Source of the DNA: Alopecurus myosuroides
Lineage: Eukaryota > Streptophyta > Magnoliopsida > Poales > Poaceae
Assembly: GCA_028641055.1 (NCBI GenBank)
Contig: CM054062.1
Coordinates: 277,099,710-277,163,709 of the forward strand
DNA: 64,000 nt
Direction: 5' to 3'
Shown: piece after piece, positions 34,904-46,365 of the stretch
Numbering within the stretch: position 1 is the stretch's first letter
Layout of the letters: the number at the start of each line of letters is the position of its first letter
The notes under the pieces: model-generated
The model's database searches: none
What the model saw: the letters and a program-made list of their open reading frames with translations, nothing else
What the model was told of the DNA's origin: nothing
Position numbers and translations under genes: made by a program

Positions 34904-37900
34904 TGATACGTCCAAAACGTATCTCCTTTTCCGAACACTTTTGCTGTTGTTTGCCTCTAAACTTGCAAGTTTTGGATACAACTAACACAGACTAACGTTG
35001 TTTTCAGCAGAATTATCTTGATGTCTCGTTTTGTGCAGAAAAACCAACTTTCAGGAAATTGCCCGGAAAAGATCCCGAAGTCCTTATTTTACCCGAAGAC
35101 CCCTGGAGCCAGAACAAGAGCTGGAGGGGGCAAAGAGGGGCCCACACCATAGGCTGGCGCCCCCTAGACCGTGCTGCCTGGTGGTGTGGCCACCTCAGCC
35201 ACCCTCTCAATCTTCCCTTTCGACTACATAAGCCTCGTAACCTAAAAACCGAGGGGGTCGTCATATTCCAAAGAAACACATCAGAACGTTGCCGCCACCT
35301 CGAAACTCAATTCGGGGATCATAAGTTCCTGTTTTGGCGCCCTGCCGGGACGAGGATTTGGAGGAGATCGTCGCCATCGTCATCGCCACCAGTTCTTCAT
35401 CAACCATCCATGATCCCCCCATCCATGTGTGAGTAATTCTGCCATCGTCATATGCTTAATGCTTGTCACTTTGGACCCGAGTGCCATGATCTCAGATCTG
35501 AACATGTTATTGTTTCATGAGTATAATTATGTTTCTTGATCATATGTGCAAGTTGTTTACACACGTCATTGTCCGGAACCTGAGGCCCTGAAGTGACAGA
35601 AATTGGGACAACCGGAGGGGATGGTTATGATGTGAGGATCACATGTGTTCACAGAGTGTTCATGCTTTGCTCCGGTGTTTTATTAAAAGGAGCACCTTAA
35701 TTACTAGTAGTTTCCCTTGAGGCCCTGTTGCAACGGGCTGGTAGGACAAAATATGTTGTGCAAGTTTCTCATTGCGAGCACGTCCGACTAAATTGGAACA
35801 CATGCATATGGTTTGCCTAAAACTTGGATGATTTATTATTATCTATTTGCAATGCCCGTGTTTTGATTATTATATGAACTATCTTATCCATGCAACGCCC
35901 GTTCATCCATCCCTATGCCTACGATACTTTAAACCTGTTGTTTCCCGCAATTGATACTACTGTCACTATTTTACTCCTGATATTATTTTACTAATGCTAC
36001 TGCTATAAAACGGTTACCACTGATAAACTGTTGCCAGCAAGTCTACTTTCAGGTGCAGCTGAATTGACAAGTCATCTGTTAAGGCTTATAAATATTCTTT
36101 GACTTCCCTTATGTCGAATCAATAAATTTGGGTTTTACTTCCCTTGAAGACTGTTGCGATCCCCTATACTTGTGGGTTATCAAGACTATTTTCTAGCGTC
36201 GTTGCCGGGGAGCATATCTTTATTTATTTGCTCACTTGAACGTGATATTGTTCGCTGCAAGCCTTTCATCATGGGTAAAACTCGTGATGGAAAACTTTCT
36301 ATATTACCATCCACTACAAGGAGAGGTACAACTCTGAATACCTATGTTGCTCTTGATTCACCGTCTGTGATGAGTAACCTTCTTACACCACCACATGCTA
36401 CACACACTGTTACTTTTGCTAAGTCTGAAAATGTTTCTAATAGTTTTGATGATGCTTCTACTGTGTTTGATGATACTGGTTCACTACGTCCTTTCGTAGA
36501 TGCTACAATTCCTAGAGATAAACAAATTGAAAACACTAAAATTCTTGTTGAAAATTTTGGTACACCTGCTAATTCACCTGAGTCTAGAGAAATTCCTAGT
36601 GATAATCTTGAGGAAACTTACATTAAACTTAATGATGACTTTATTGAAGAAGTTCAAGTTATTACTAGTGCAAGTGCTATTAAGAGTCTTCTTGCAAGAC
36701 GTGCTATCGAATATAAAACTTCTCTTGATGCCAAGTTTGCTATATCTCCCATACACATTAAAGATAAGGATTATGATTTCCCTCTGGATTTATCATATAT
36801 ATCGATTGCTGAGAAATAATCTTTTTGTGGTACTGAAAGTAAATGTTGCTATGGAACATATGAATGCGCTTTCATATTTGAGTAGTTTATTTTCTGACGA
36901 TATTAAGAAACACACTTACTTTGTTACCAAGATCTTCCCTTTCTCATTGAAAGATGAAGCTAAAACATGGTTTAATAATTTGTCACCTGGATATATTGAT
37001 AGTCATATTGGTTTGGTTAATGCTTTCTTTCAAAAATATTTTCCCGCTAGTGTTCAACATGCTGCTTTGCAGAATGTCTTTAACTTTAAGTAAATTAAAG
37101 GAGAGAAAATGACTAAATTTTGGTCAAGGTTTTGTTCTTTAATAAAAGCTAGCCCTGGAAATCCATTACCTAAAAATGAGCTCATAGAGATATTTTATAA
37201 TGGACTAACAGTTGAATCTAGGACAAACTTGGATAGTTGTGCTGGTTGTGTTTTCAGGAAAAGAACTCCAGAAGAAGTTGAGAAATTATTGGCTAAAATA
37301 GAAAAAATCATGATGATTGAACTATACCTCAGCCAACACCAACACCAGAACCAACACCAATACCAACACCGAAGAAGAGGGGAATAATTGAATTAAATGA
37401 TGAAGTGATGAGGGAAGCCAAAAAATCTCTTAAAGAGAGTGGTATTAAATTTGAAGATGTGAAGAATCTACCACCTATAGAAGAATTATGTAAGCCAATT
37501 CCCCATCCACCAACAGTTGAGATACACTCTCTCAAATATTTTGATAATAGAGATATTCCCTATTCTAAACCACTTGATCAATGCTTAGATGAATTTGATA
37601 ATTATGTTGTTAAGCAAGACAACTACAATATGAGAATGCAGAATCATCTAATGAAAAACTCTAGAGCTATTGATAATTTGCATGATATTATTGAGAGAAC
37701 CTTTAATGATGTCAAAATGCTTGTTAACCATTTTCATATGGCTCAAACTCAAATTGATCAACTCACTAAAGTGCAGAAAGATTTGCTAGCTAATACTTCT
37801 AGAGAAAAACATGTTTGTGAAATAATTACTAGAAGTGGTGTTTCTACTCAGGATCACTTCTATCCTGAGGGACATCCTAAAAGAATTGAACAAGGTTCTC

Positions 37901-38930
37901 AACAACCTAAAAACAATAGTTCATTTTCTAAGAAAAAAAGAAGAGACATAAAACCGTTGTAGAATATCCTAAACCTGCTAAAGATCCTAATAGTATATTT
38001 GTCTCTGATGCTGAAACTGAAAGTGGTAATGATAAAAGTGATGCTTCTGATAAAGAAGAAACTAAAATTAAACCTGAAAAGCAAACTAAAACTGCAAAGT
38101 ATACCAAAGAGGATTTCATTGCTAATAAACATGGTAATGAAAGAGAACCTTGGGTACAAAAAAAATGGCTTTTCCTAATAAGAAACACAAATCAAAAGAG
38201 GAAGAACATTATAATAAGTTTTGTGAATGGATGAAGCCTTCGTTTTTGCAAATTCCTTTGACTGATGATATTAAACTGCCTCCTTATTCTAAATATATGA
38301 AAGATATTGTCTCTAACAAAAGGAAAATTTATAATGAGGAAATTTCCACTATGCTTGCTAATTACTCTTTCAATGGCAAGTTTCCAAAGAAGCTTGGAGA
38401 TCCTGATATTTCCACTATTCCTTGTTCTATTAAAAATAATTATGTTAGAACTTCTTTATGTGATTTGGGAGCAAGAGTTAGTGTTATGCATTTTTCTGTG
38501 TATAAGAGGCTCTCTCTGAAAAAATTGATACCAACTGATATATCTTTGCAAATGGCTGATAAATCTACTGCTATTCATGTTGGTATATGTGAGAACGTTC
38601 GTGTTCAAGTGACTACTAATTGTTTGATATTAATTGACTTTGTTGTGTTGGAAATTCCTAAAGATGATAATATGTTTATTATTCTTGGGAGACCTTTTCT
38701 TAATACTGCAAGGTTTGTCATTGATTGCAATCAAGGAAATGTAACTTTTAATGTTAATGATAAAGACCATACAATTTATTTTCCCGAGAAGATTGATAGG
38801 AGATATGGTCCAAATTCAATTAAAAAATTTGAGACCATCAAGATTGAAGAATTCTATTATCCTATTCCAATGCCACCAAAAGAGCATGAAATTATTATGA
38901 TTGGGACTATGTCTATCAAGATTTAGGTAA
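34904..38930 (+). mobile_element. Athila-like gypsy element, 5' LTR plus gag-protease, 3' truncated
   Basis: The 5' LTR is 34904-36182, from TGATACGTCC to GGGTTATCA (1279 bp). Ten bases later TAGCGTCGTTGCCGGGGA (36194-36211) matches the tRNA-Asp primer-binding site of Athila-type elements with two changes. Broken gag and protease coding sequence follows. No reverse transcriptase, integrase, polypurine tract or 3' LTR is present, and sequence beyond 38930 belongs to the MULE. The bases before the LTR (ACTGA) do not recur at the other edge, so the 3' end was deleted. Confidence 0.75.
36271..38926 (+). pseudogene. gag-protease of the Athila-like element
   Basis: The ATG at 36271 follows the primer-binding site. 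The gag reads in one frame to about 36819 and continues after a frameshift (FPFSLKDEAKTWFNNLSPG, FFQKYFPASVQHAA). A stop at 37091 follows, then GEKMTKFWSRFCSLIKASPG; the gag retrotransposon domain is clear. A further frame at 37405-37962 carries the linker and CEIITRSGV. The protease part at 38150-38926 has SLCDLGARVSVM (retropepsin-like active site with D-L-G) and IILGRPFLNTARFVIDC. Three or more frame breaks make it non-functional. Gag would form particles and protease would cleave the polyprotein in an intact relative. Confidence 0.7.
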
Positions 38931-39086
38931 CATAATCATTTAGTGATAAGCAAAGTTTTGCTTCATATGAAAATTGTTTCGGTAACAAGACTTGATCAAC
39001 CTTGTTAACAAAGTGATTTTGAATCAAGAGAACAATGTTTTCACTATGTTTTCACCAAGTTCTCACCATGCTACTTTAGTATAATT

Positions 39087-39888
39087 ATGTTTCCACCATC
39101 CATAGTCATGTTTCAGGTACACTTTCGAATTACAATGCTTGAGAGGATGGAGCAAAGAAGGCCAACTCCTAGAGTTATTTCCAATGAGCCAACACCAGAT
39201 TCAGCTTATATAAGCAATGTTGCAAACACAGGTCCTGATACAATCTCCACAACTGCTACTATAGATGCTAACCTATTGCATAAGTTTGCAAAGATGAAGA
39301 GAGAAAAAGATAGAGAGCAAGCAACAAGAAGAGATGTTGCACTGGAAACCTTGAATGATAAAATTGAGAAAAGAGCAGCAGAAGCTGAAGCCAAAAGATT
39401 AGAAGCAATTGAGAAAAGAGAACAAAAGGCTGCAAATAGGAGACAAGAAGCTCAAGAGAGGATATCACGGATGTAACAGGAAAAGGAGACAAAAATGCTC
39501 AAGAAGAAGGAGGATGCAGAAGCCAAGAAAGCATAACTGGAGCAGGCAAAACTCCTCAAAATGGTGAGGCAAGAAGAAGAGAGTACAACAAGCAGAACAA
39601 ATGGCACAGAAGAGATCATAGTTGGATGAGTCAAAGAAGTTGAGGCAGGCTCAACAAGCACAAGAAATGGCACAGAAGAGAGCACAGCTGGAAGAGGCAA
39701 AGAAGCTGAGGCAGGCTAAGCAAGCAGAAGAAAATGCAGTGAGGAAAGCACAACAACAGGAGGCAAAGAGGTTCAAGATGGTTAGAATATCAGATGCTAC
39801 AACCCAGCCAGTGTCCAAGAAACCTAAGGTTAACATGTTTCATGACCTGAGAGGTCCAAGCCACAAGTTGAATGAGCTTGTTTTGTAA
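39087..39888 (+). pseudogene. Lys/Glu-rich coiled-coil protein, MULE cargo, broken
   Basis: The frame 39087-39476 begins after a TTTCAG acceptor-like site at 39115. It reads MLERMEQRRPTPRV and then a long charged helix (REKDREQATRRDVALETLND, EKRAAEAEAKRLEAIEKREQ). In-frame stops at 39474 and 39534 and a frame change near 39600 separate it from a second coiled-coil part at 39622-39888. That part includes KKLRQAQQAQEMAQKRAQLE and ends KPKVNMFHDLRGPSHKLNELVL. I do not recognise the family; a role is not assigned. It faces the GRF zinc-finger gene. The upstream exons are probably separated from it by the inserted retroelement. Confidence 0.45.
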
Positions 39889-40417
39889 TTCTGTGAAATA
39901 TCTCTTTTGTGAAACTATGTCAGTTGGTCAAAATTGTTTTGTAATTCTCTGAAACTATGTCAGTTGGTGAAACTTGTTTTCTAATTCCGTGACTTGCTGA
40001 TGTTATCTATGTTCAAAATATTTGAATTATTGTTTGTGCCAGGAAGCATCGGGTTCTTCTTGCATTGTCTGTGCCATGATGTTATCTACAACTTGCATTA
40101 CTAAATTCACAGTCTAACACAGATTGATAGATAAAAGATAAAAATCTTAATACAGACCATTAGGTTCTTAAAACATTTATAGCATTACATAGATAGCATT
40201 ACATAGATAACCATCAGGTTCTTAATTCACAGTCTAACACAAGTAGCATTACATAGATAACCATCAGGTTCTTAATATATAGTCCAACATTGATAGCATT
40301 ACATCCATAACCATCAGGTTCTTAAATACACAAACCAACAGGTTTTCAATACATATCCATACATCCATCACTACCATCAGGTTCCTAACCGTACATCCAT
40401 CACTACCAACACTGCTA
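39889..40417. repeat. Short tandem repeats between two convergent cargo genes
   Basis: Two families are seen. TTTTGTAATTCT(G/C)TGAAA...CTATGTCAGTTGGT recurs near 39890-39985. A unit of about 55-60 bp with AGCATTACATAGATAACCAT and CAGGTTCTTAA recurs four to five times over 40150-40390. No gene seen. Confidence 0.7.
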
Positions 40418-41197
40418 TCACATCACTTCTTCAGGATCATCAGCACACAAAGCACAGACAGCAGCAACACAGTTCCAATGATAAACTTCATCAGAAATAC
40501 TATTTCTCTCCCTAGTGCTAGCATAGAAGCTGCCTACAACTTGATGATGGCCAAGTGAGCTCCATTTGCTGCAACTGAAGGACTTGTCCTCTTGATGATT
40601 TTTCCTCTCAGCTTTGAACAACTTTTGCCTTCCCCTCCTTTATCTACTTGAGCTCATCTCTCTTCTCATCACCTGCATAGAGAGCTTCAGCAGCATCATC
40701 ACCAACAAGCACTTTCTGGTCAACCAAATACTCCACATACTCCATCTCCCACTTCCAGAAGTCACAAGTTCTCTACAAAATAAGAAAAAAACCACTGAAA
40801 CTACTAGCAGTAACTACCTACCACTGAATTCATAGAAGAGAACAATTCATCTACAACATCACGAGCACAAACAATTACCAAGCAACAACAACCCAACAAC
40901 ATCATTATCACATATCTACATCATCAGTAGCACATATCTAACAGCATCAAGCAATGCTAAGCCTAAGATCTGAAGAAAATGAGCAGGAAAAGAAGCAATG
41001 TAACTCACCCCATGGTTGCGACTGCAGTAGAACATCCAACCGTCGTGCTCCTGAGTGTTTGAGAGCCATTGCTTCACCGGCAACCCACAGTCCGGGCACT
41101 CAATGGTGGGCACTCGAACTGGCCTCCGACGGATGGAAGAGCGGACAGAGCTCGTAGTCCACATGCCTCCTACCTTCGCATATGGGCGCGTCCGCAT
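40418..41197 (-). pseudogene. GRF-type zinc-finger protein gene, MULE cargo
   Basis: Exon 1 (41197-41009 on the minus strand, 63 codons) encodes a Cys/His cluster: IECPDCGLPVKQWLSNTQEH then GWMFYCSRNHG. This is the C-x2-C...C-x3-H spacing of GRF-like zinc fingers common in grass transposon-borne genes. A GTGAGT donor leads to exon 2 from 40772 (RTCDFWKWEMEYVEYLVDQK, then DDAAEALYAGDEKRDELK). That exon stops at TAG 40644-40646. After a frame change a typical tail continues (LFKAERKNHQEDKSFSCSKW and VYHWNCVAAVCALCADDPEE) to about 40418. One stop and one frameshift suggest decay. GRF fingers bind single-stranded nucleic acid in studied proteins; function here is unknown. Confidence 0.55.
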
Positions 41198-41449
41198 TCG
41201 ACGGCGACGAGCAGCGAGGCCAGATGACTACGACAAGCAGCAACGGGGCAGACGACGGCGACGAGTTAGGGATTTGGGGAAGAAAGATGACTAGGGATTT
41301 GGGGGTCGGGGACGGGTTCTGGGTTGGGTCGCCTGGTCCGCTCGCATCGAATAGAGTTCTCGTCTCTTCCGACAAATATGAAAATAACCCCTCAAAGTGC
41401 GGGTGTCCACTTCCGTCACTGCCACGCAGTCCAACCCCTCATTGCCCAT

Positions 41450-41609
41450 GTGTCCGCTCAGCCGTGCTCCACCGTATGGTACAAAAATCTGCAGAGTGAC
41501 CGTTGTGACTGTATTTAGCAAGATTCGGTACCGTATTTTAGGTAGAGCGAAGTCGAGTGACCAACATGAGACACCGAGTAAGTACAGGTACTGTACCCGA
41601 ATTTTTCTC
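41450..41609. repeat. Right terminal inverted repeat of the second MULE
   Basis: Reverse complement of 34024-34180 with scattered differences. The outer end AATTTTTCTC lies at 41600-41609. Confidence 0.7.
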
Positions 41610-42454
41610 TTTTCAAATGGATCGTTTTTTTTTACTAAGCTTGGATTACCGACGAAACATGGGCGGGGCGCTGATCCCATGCATGGTGTTGTTGATACAC
41701 GTAAAAAATGTATTATTTGTCCTGAGGGGGCAGTAGGCTGTTCTTGATCTTTGGAATTTGGGTTCACCAAATCACCTGGGAAGACACCACCACGCAATTC
41801 ACGCACGCATGTGATGCGGACTCCTCTATTTATTTTCGAGGATGTGACCCTGACTCCTGAGCCTGGCACGTGAGTGAGAGAACAGGTACCAACACTAAAA
41901 AATACCCAGGGAGCCCAAGCCCAAATATGTCCACAGAAAGATACACAATCACCCATTCATTCATTCACGCTAGGCTAGTTGCGCAGGAGCAGCGGCGCGG
42001 GGGAGTAGTACTTGCCAGGCCCCAGCCGCGGCCAGCTGCTGGCGCACTGCAAGACGTATCTATGATGGCACAGACCCCAACACACAAAGCGAAAAAGAAA
42101 AAAACTCCGGACCACACTCGCATAGTACGTACATGCAATGCACAAGCCAGCCAGAGTTGCGCACCAAGACTTGGTTTCCTCCCTCCCCTACTCCTACCCA
42201 TTCATATCGACCGACCGATCATTCCGCCACCTACGCTAGCCCGCGCGTATATAAACGTCAAAAAGGGCGTGGGGGCGGCTCGCCTCTTTTCGTAGTTGGA
42301 GCGCCAATCTAGATATAGCTTCCCCCCTCCGTTGCTTGCAAGTCACACGCACAGACTTCGCTCCGCCCGGGAAAAAGATCGAGAGCTCTTTTGGTGTCTC
42401 TTTGGTTTCCTTTTCTACCTCATAAACGGTGTGCGCGTTGGTGGGGAGCTGGAG
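41610..42454 (+). promoter_or_regulatory. Promoter and 5' UTR of the AP2 gene
   Basis: A TATATAAA box at 42248-42255 lies 200 bp before the ATG. The 5' UTR is pyrimidine-rich (CTTCCCCCCTCCG). Upstream sequence to the MULE edge holds no supported gene. Overlapping frames on both strands here are shadows. The MULE edge is only about 850 bp upstream of the start codon. Confidence 0.55.
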
Positions 42455-45400
42455 ATGGACATGAACAGCGGCTGGCTTGGCTTCTCCTTGTCTTCTTCCT
42501 CCGCTGCTGCGAGGGGCTACGGCGGCGACGGCGGCGGTGAGGGAGGTGGTGGGGGTGATGGTGGATCCTGCTCGCCTCCTGCTGCTGCGGCGGCTTCTTC
42601 GCCAGCCGTGGGCGTGCCGTTGAACTCTGGCGGCTCTGTGCAGTACGATGGTCAAGGTAACCAACTCATGCATGCAACACAAGTTCTAGCCTTTCTGGGT
42701 TGCTCCAATGATTGCTCTTCGGTTCTATGGATGATAACATGTGTTTATCTCTCTGTCTAGTACTACTACTCGTACATGTTTGGCACCAGGGAGAAACCTA
42801 GTATGTTCATGTTAATCTTGTGTTCTACAACCCGGTGGTGTTTATGTACACTACATTTATGTTTATACTAGTTTGACTTATCCTTTAGTATACTATCCTT
42901 CCTTCCTTCGTTTTAGTAACCTTGAGACTTGAGTTCTTGACAGAGTTGAACTTTTTTTTCCGGCCAAGTTCTCAAGTGCTAATTTGAACCAAGCTAATCG
43001 ACCTAGACCAGCTCGCTAGCTAGTTCATCCATTACAGCCTTTTATCAGAACACGCTCGTTTTGCGTGTGTTTTTTTCTCACAAAGGGGGTGCAATTTTTT
43101 GCTTGTCTGAACTTTTTCACAGATTGGAGGCATCACGCAGAAGCCAAAGGCCCCAAGCTGGAGGACTTCCTGAGCGGCAGCTACAGCAACGACAGGAGCA
43201 GCGGCATCTACGACGACGGCAGCCGCGCGGACCAGCTCAGCTACCACCAGGACGTGCACGCCTTCCCTGCTGACCCGTACTACCGTGGCGGCGGCGGCAG
43301 CGGCGGCGTCATCGGGCTGGACATCAACAACGCACCTCCATGCAGCAGCTTCCCGGACCACCACCGTGCCCTCGCACCGCAGGATCACCAGCACCACTTC
43401 ATGCCTCCACAACACGGCCACGGTCACGGCCACTACGCGCTGTGCCCGCCGAATCAAGGCGCGGGCCCGATGCCGGCGGCGCCAATGTACAACGCCGCCG
43501 CGGGCTTCGACGGCTCCATGTCCATCTCCGGCATCAAGTCCTGGCTCCGCCAGTCCATGTACATGCCGGAGCGCTCGTCGGCGGTGCCGCCCTCCGTGGC
43601 CGTGCCCGCGCCGATCGAGCCGCCGCTGCCAGCGCCGTCCGTTCCCGTTCCTCGCAAGCTCGCGCAGACGTTCGGGCAGAGGACGTCGCAGTTCCGTGGC
43701 GTCACGAGGTTGGCGCGCGATCTCTGGTGTTCGAGTTGTGCATCGTGATTTGGACGTCGTCTGTGCCTCTTCTCCTGGAGATTCATGTTGGTGGTTCGTG
43801 TGTTGCAGGCATAGATGGACGGGGAGGTACGAGGCGCACCTGTGGGACAACACTTGCAGGAAGGAAGGCCAGACCAGGAAAGGAAGGCAAGGTATGCACA
43901 ACATTTGCAGCATTCGTTAGCTACATGCATGGAATCGCTACTGACATCGATCAACTTCCTGCTCCTGAATCTACCGGATGCAACGAGCAGTTTACTTAGG
44001 TAAGCTATTGCATGCTAGCTGCACACTCCTTAATCGGTCCAGTGCAATCGTACATGCTGATGACGACGTGACATGGTTTAATTGGTTGAAGGTGGGTACG
44101 ACAAGGAGGAGAAGGCTGCGAAGGCTTATGACTTGGCAGCGCTCAAGTACTGGGGTCCGACGACGCACATAAATTTCCCGGTCAGTTTCAGTTTCAGTTT
44201 CAGAGACTGCAATGCATTCAAGCTTTTGCTATACACTCCTGTTTAGCTGTGGTGTAGGGGCCTGATTTAGCGGTTCATTCCTGCGCGGTTTTTAACCTGC
44301 TGCGGATTAAAGGTTTTTAGCAGTAGTACGAGTGTCCAGCACAGCGGATGTGTTCAATGTTTCCCTGATCCCGCTGGGGTTTTGTGACATGCAGTTAAGC
44401 ACCTATGAGAGGGAGCTGGAGGAGATGAAGCACATGACGAGGCAGGAGTTCATTGCGCACTTAAGAAGGTGCAGTGGGACTCTGTAACTCTTAATCACTT
44501 CCTGCATTTTTCTTTCTCATTTACTACCATGAGTAGTACTCCCTCCGTCCGGGTTTTTAGGTCCCCTAACGAAAAACTATTTGTCCCGAATTGCAACGAG
44601 AATAAGGCCCCTATGAATTAAATGGCCCTAGCAAATTGTGCCTATAATTACTCCTTTCCTGCTGTAACAAATTTCTCTCTCTTTACTTTTATCAATCAAG
44701 TGCAAAAATGTACCATGCATGCAGGTGTGAACGCCTTCTCCCATGCATGCGTGCGTCTGCATGCAGGATGGGGTTATTTTGGTGCAAGTCGAGTGACGGT
44801 TTGGTTGGCTCCAATTATTACGGCTAATTAATAAATAATCCTACTAAATAGCTGATTGGACAAACGATATGATCAAGCGTGCCCAGTAAAATCCCACCTT
44901 GGTCTCGCTGCATATTCTTAGGGGACCTAAGTACAAGTGCCAACCATTCTGAAGTTCCTTGGTAAACATGCAAAGATACTATGGGAGAAAACCATGGAGA
45001 ACATCAGTAGTAGAAACAAAATTTCTGCTGCCTAATCTGTCTGCACTCTTTCACATACATACTCCCTCCGTCCGGATTTAATCTACATCTTGAAAAAATT
45101 CAGACAAATTAGGATACCATTTATTAGTACCACTTTGCACAATCTCCTATGCATCATAATAGTCTCACAAGAAACAAATAATCCTATTGGTTAAACCAAT
45201 CTTAATTAATGCAATGCATGCAAATTTCATATAATTTGGCCAATCTCTACGCATGCATGGTGTGTGGCCTCTCTCTCCTCTTAATTACCAGGGTGGGGAC
45301 CATCCAGAATGTAGATTATTTCTGAACAAATCCATGACCCAGAATGTAGAATAAAAGCGGACATAGGGAGTACGTGCATCCAAAACTGTGAAAAACATCT

Positions 45401-46365
45401 GGCGCTCTCACCGACGCTGCTTACAGCTTCCGAGTTAAAATTTGTTGTTTGCAGGAACAGCAGTGGGTTCTCGAGGGGGGCATCCATGTACAGAGGAGTG
45501 ACCAGGTGCGCCCCATTTTTAACCCCATCTGCGGCCTTTTCCACGCCCCAAAAACAAGACTGCTCTGAGCTGAGCTCTCTGTGGTCGATCTCACAGACAC
45601 GCACAAACACACGCATCGACTTGCCAGCAGCAGCCTGCGTGATATTTCTTGTTGAGCTTGCTTTCCCCATGCATGCATGCAGGCATCACCAGCACGGCAG
45701 GTGGCAGGCCAGGATTGGCAGGGTGGCAGGGAACAAGGACCTGTACCTTGGCACCTTCAGTAAGTGTCTGTTTTCACTGTTTGGACGCACACACACACGG
45801 TTCCATGTTCATAGTCCTAAAACAGCCACTGTTACTAATCTAACGGCATGCATAATATAATCTTGTTCTTTTTGTCATTGTGGTTAGTACTTGTGCATGA
45901 CTCGAGTTGTACACGATGCTGAGTTTATTGTTGTCTTCAAAAATCGTAGGCACGCAGGAGGAGGCGGCGGAGGCGTACGACATCGCGGCGATCAAGTTCC
46001 GCGGGCTGAGCGCGGTGACCAACTTCGACATCAGCAAGTACGACGTGAAGCGCATCTGCGCCAGCTCGCACCTCATCGGCGGGGACCTCGCCTGCAGGCG
46101 CTCATCCCCGCCGCGCGCCCCGGACGCGCCGGCGCTCGGCAACGCCGCCGCCGTCTTGGAGCGCTCCGCGTCCGACAACAGCTCCGACGCTTCCGACGGG
46201 CACCGCGGCGCGCACCTGCTGCACGGGCTCCAGTACGCGCAGGCCATGAAGTACGAGGCCGGCGAGAGCAGCCACGGCGGCAGCTGGATGCGGGGCGCGG
46301 CGAGGCCGGTGGCCGGCGTTCCGGGCGTGCACCCGCTCCCGGTGTTCGCGCTGTGGAATGACTGA
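42455..46365 (+). CDS. AP2-type transcription factor, AINTEGUMENTA-like/BABY BOOM-PLETHORA class (nine exons)
   Basis: Hand-built CDS: 42455-42656, 43123-43708, 43809-43891, 43991-43999, 44092-44180, 44395-44468, 45455-45505, 45683-45759, 45950-46365. It totals 1587 nt and 528 residues, with GT/AG junctions and phase preserved. Motifs in order are WLGFSLS (about 7-13, euANT), PKLEDFL (78-84, euANT), [10 protein letters not shown] (about 201-210, a BABY BOOM-like motif) and [20 protein letters not shown] leading into AP2 repeat 1 (about 256-322). The linker is [20 protein letters not shown], and AP2 repeat 2 is at about 358-416 ([40 protein letters not shown]). The C-terminus is Ser/Ala/Gly-rich and ends [11 protein letters not shown]. 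The family consists of nuclear DNA-binding regulators of embryo, root-meristem and organ growth. The linker (HINFPLSTYE) is closer to BABY BOOM than to ANT as I remember them. No internal stop: appears functional. The exact orthologue is not decided. Confidence 0.93.
43991..43999 (+). other. 9-bp microexon of the AP2 gene
   Basis: TTTACTTAG is bounded by AG before and GTAAGC after. It restores the reading frame between exons 3 and 5 and supplies the VYLG residues of AP2 repeat 1. A 9-bp microexon at this position is conserved in AP2/ANT-type genes. Confidence 0.9.
44539..44931. mobile_element. Stowaway-like MITE in AP2 intron 6, right end truncated
   Basis: Begins TA + CTCCCTCCGTCCGGGTTTTT (44537). 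The inner TIR word TTAGGTCCCCTAA (44557-44569) is matched in reverse complement by TTAGGGGACCTAA at 44918-44930. The expected terminal GGACGGAGGGAG is missing on the right, so that end is lost. Includes CATGCATG-rich sequence. Confidence 0.65.
45062..45370. mobile_element. Stowaway-like MITE in AP2 intron 6
   Basis: 309 bp from CTCCCTCCGTCCGGATTTAA to GCGGACATAGGGAG, with TA on both sides (45060-45061 and 45371-45372). This is the Tc1/mariner-type TA duplication. The inner TIR words ATCTACATCTT and AGAATGTAGAT also pair. Confidence 0.75.

Larger units (their letters stand above)
34023..41609. mobile_element. Second MULE-like element bounded by long inverted repeats
   Basis: 34024-34180 and the reverse complement of 41450-41609 align over about 160 bp. 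GAAAAATT, ACAGTACCTGTA, TTGGTCACCGGACTTCGCTC versus TTGGTCACTCGACTTCGCTC, AAAATACGGTAC, GAATCTTG and CATACGGTGGAGCAC occur in the same order. Long terminal inverted repeats with a GAAAAATT-type outer end are typical of Mutator-like elements. No 9-bp target duplication could be matched, so the true edges may be displaced. Between the repeats lie two non-transposase genes, tandem repeats and an inserted gag-protease retroelement. No transposase is visible, so the element is read as non-autonomous with captured genes. Confidence 0.65.

Noticed and set aside
40150..40390. Regular repeats considered as a CRISPR-like array
   Set aside because: Eukaryotic context, repeats imperfect and near-contiguous without unique spacers; ordinary tandem repeat.
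43032..43913. 293-codon minus-strand open frame
   Set aside because: Antisense shadow of AP2 exons 2-3; its Arg/Val/Ala-rich composition follows from GC-rich codons on the other strand.
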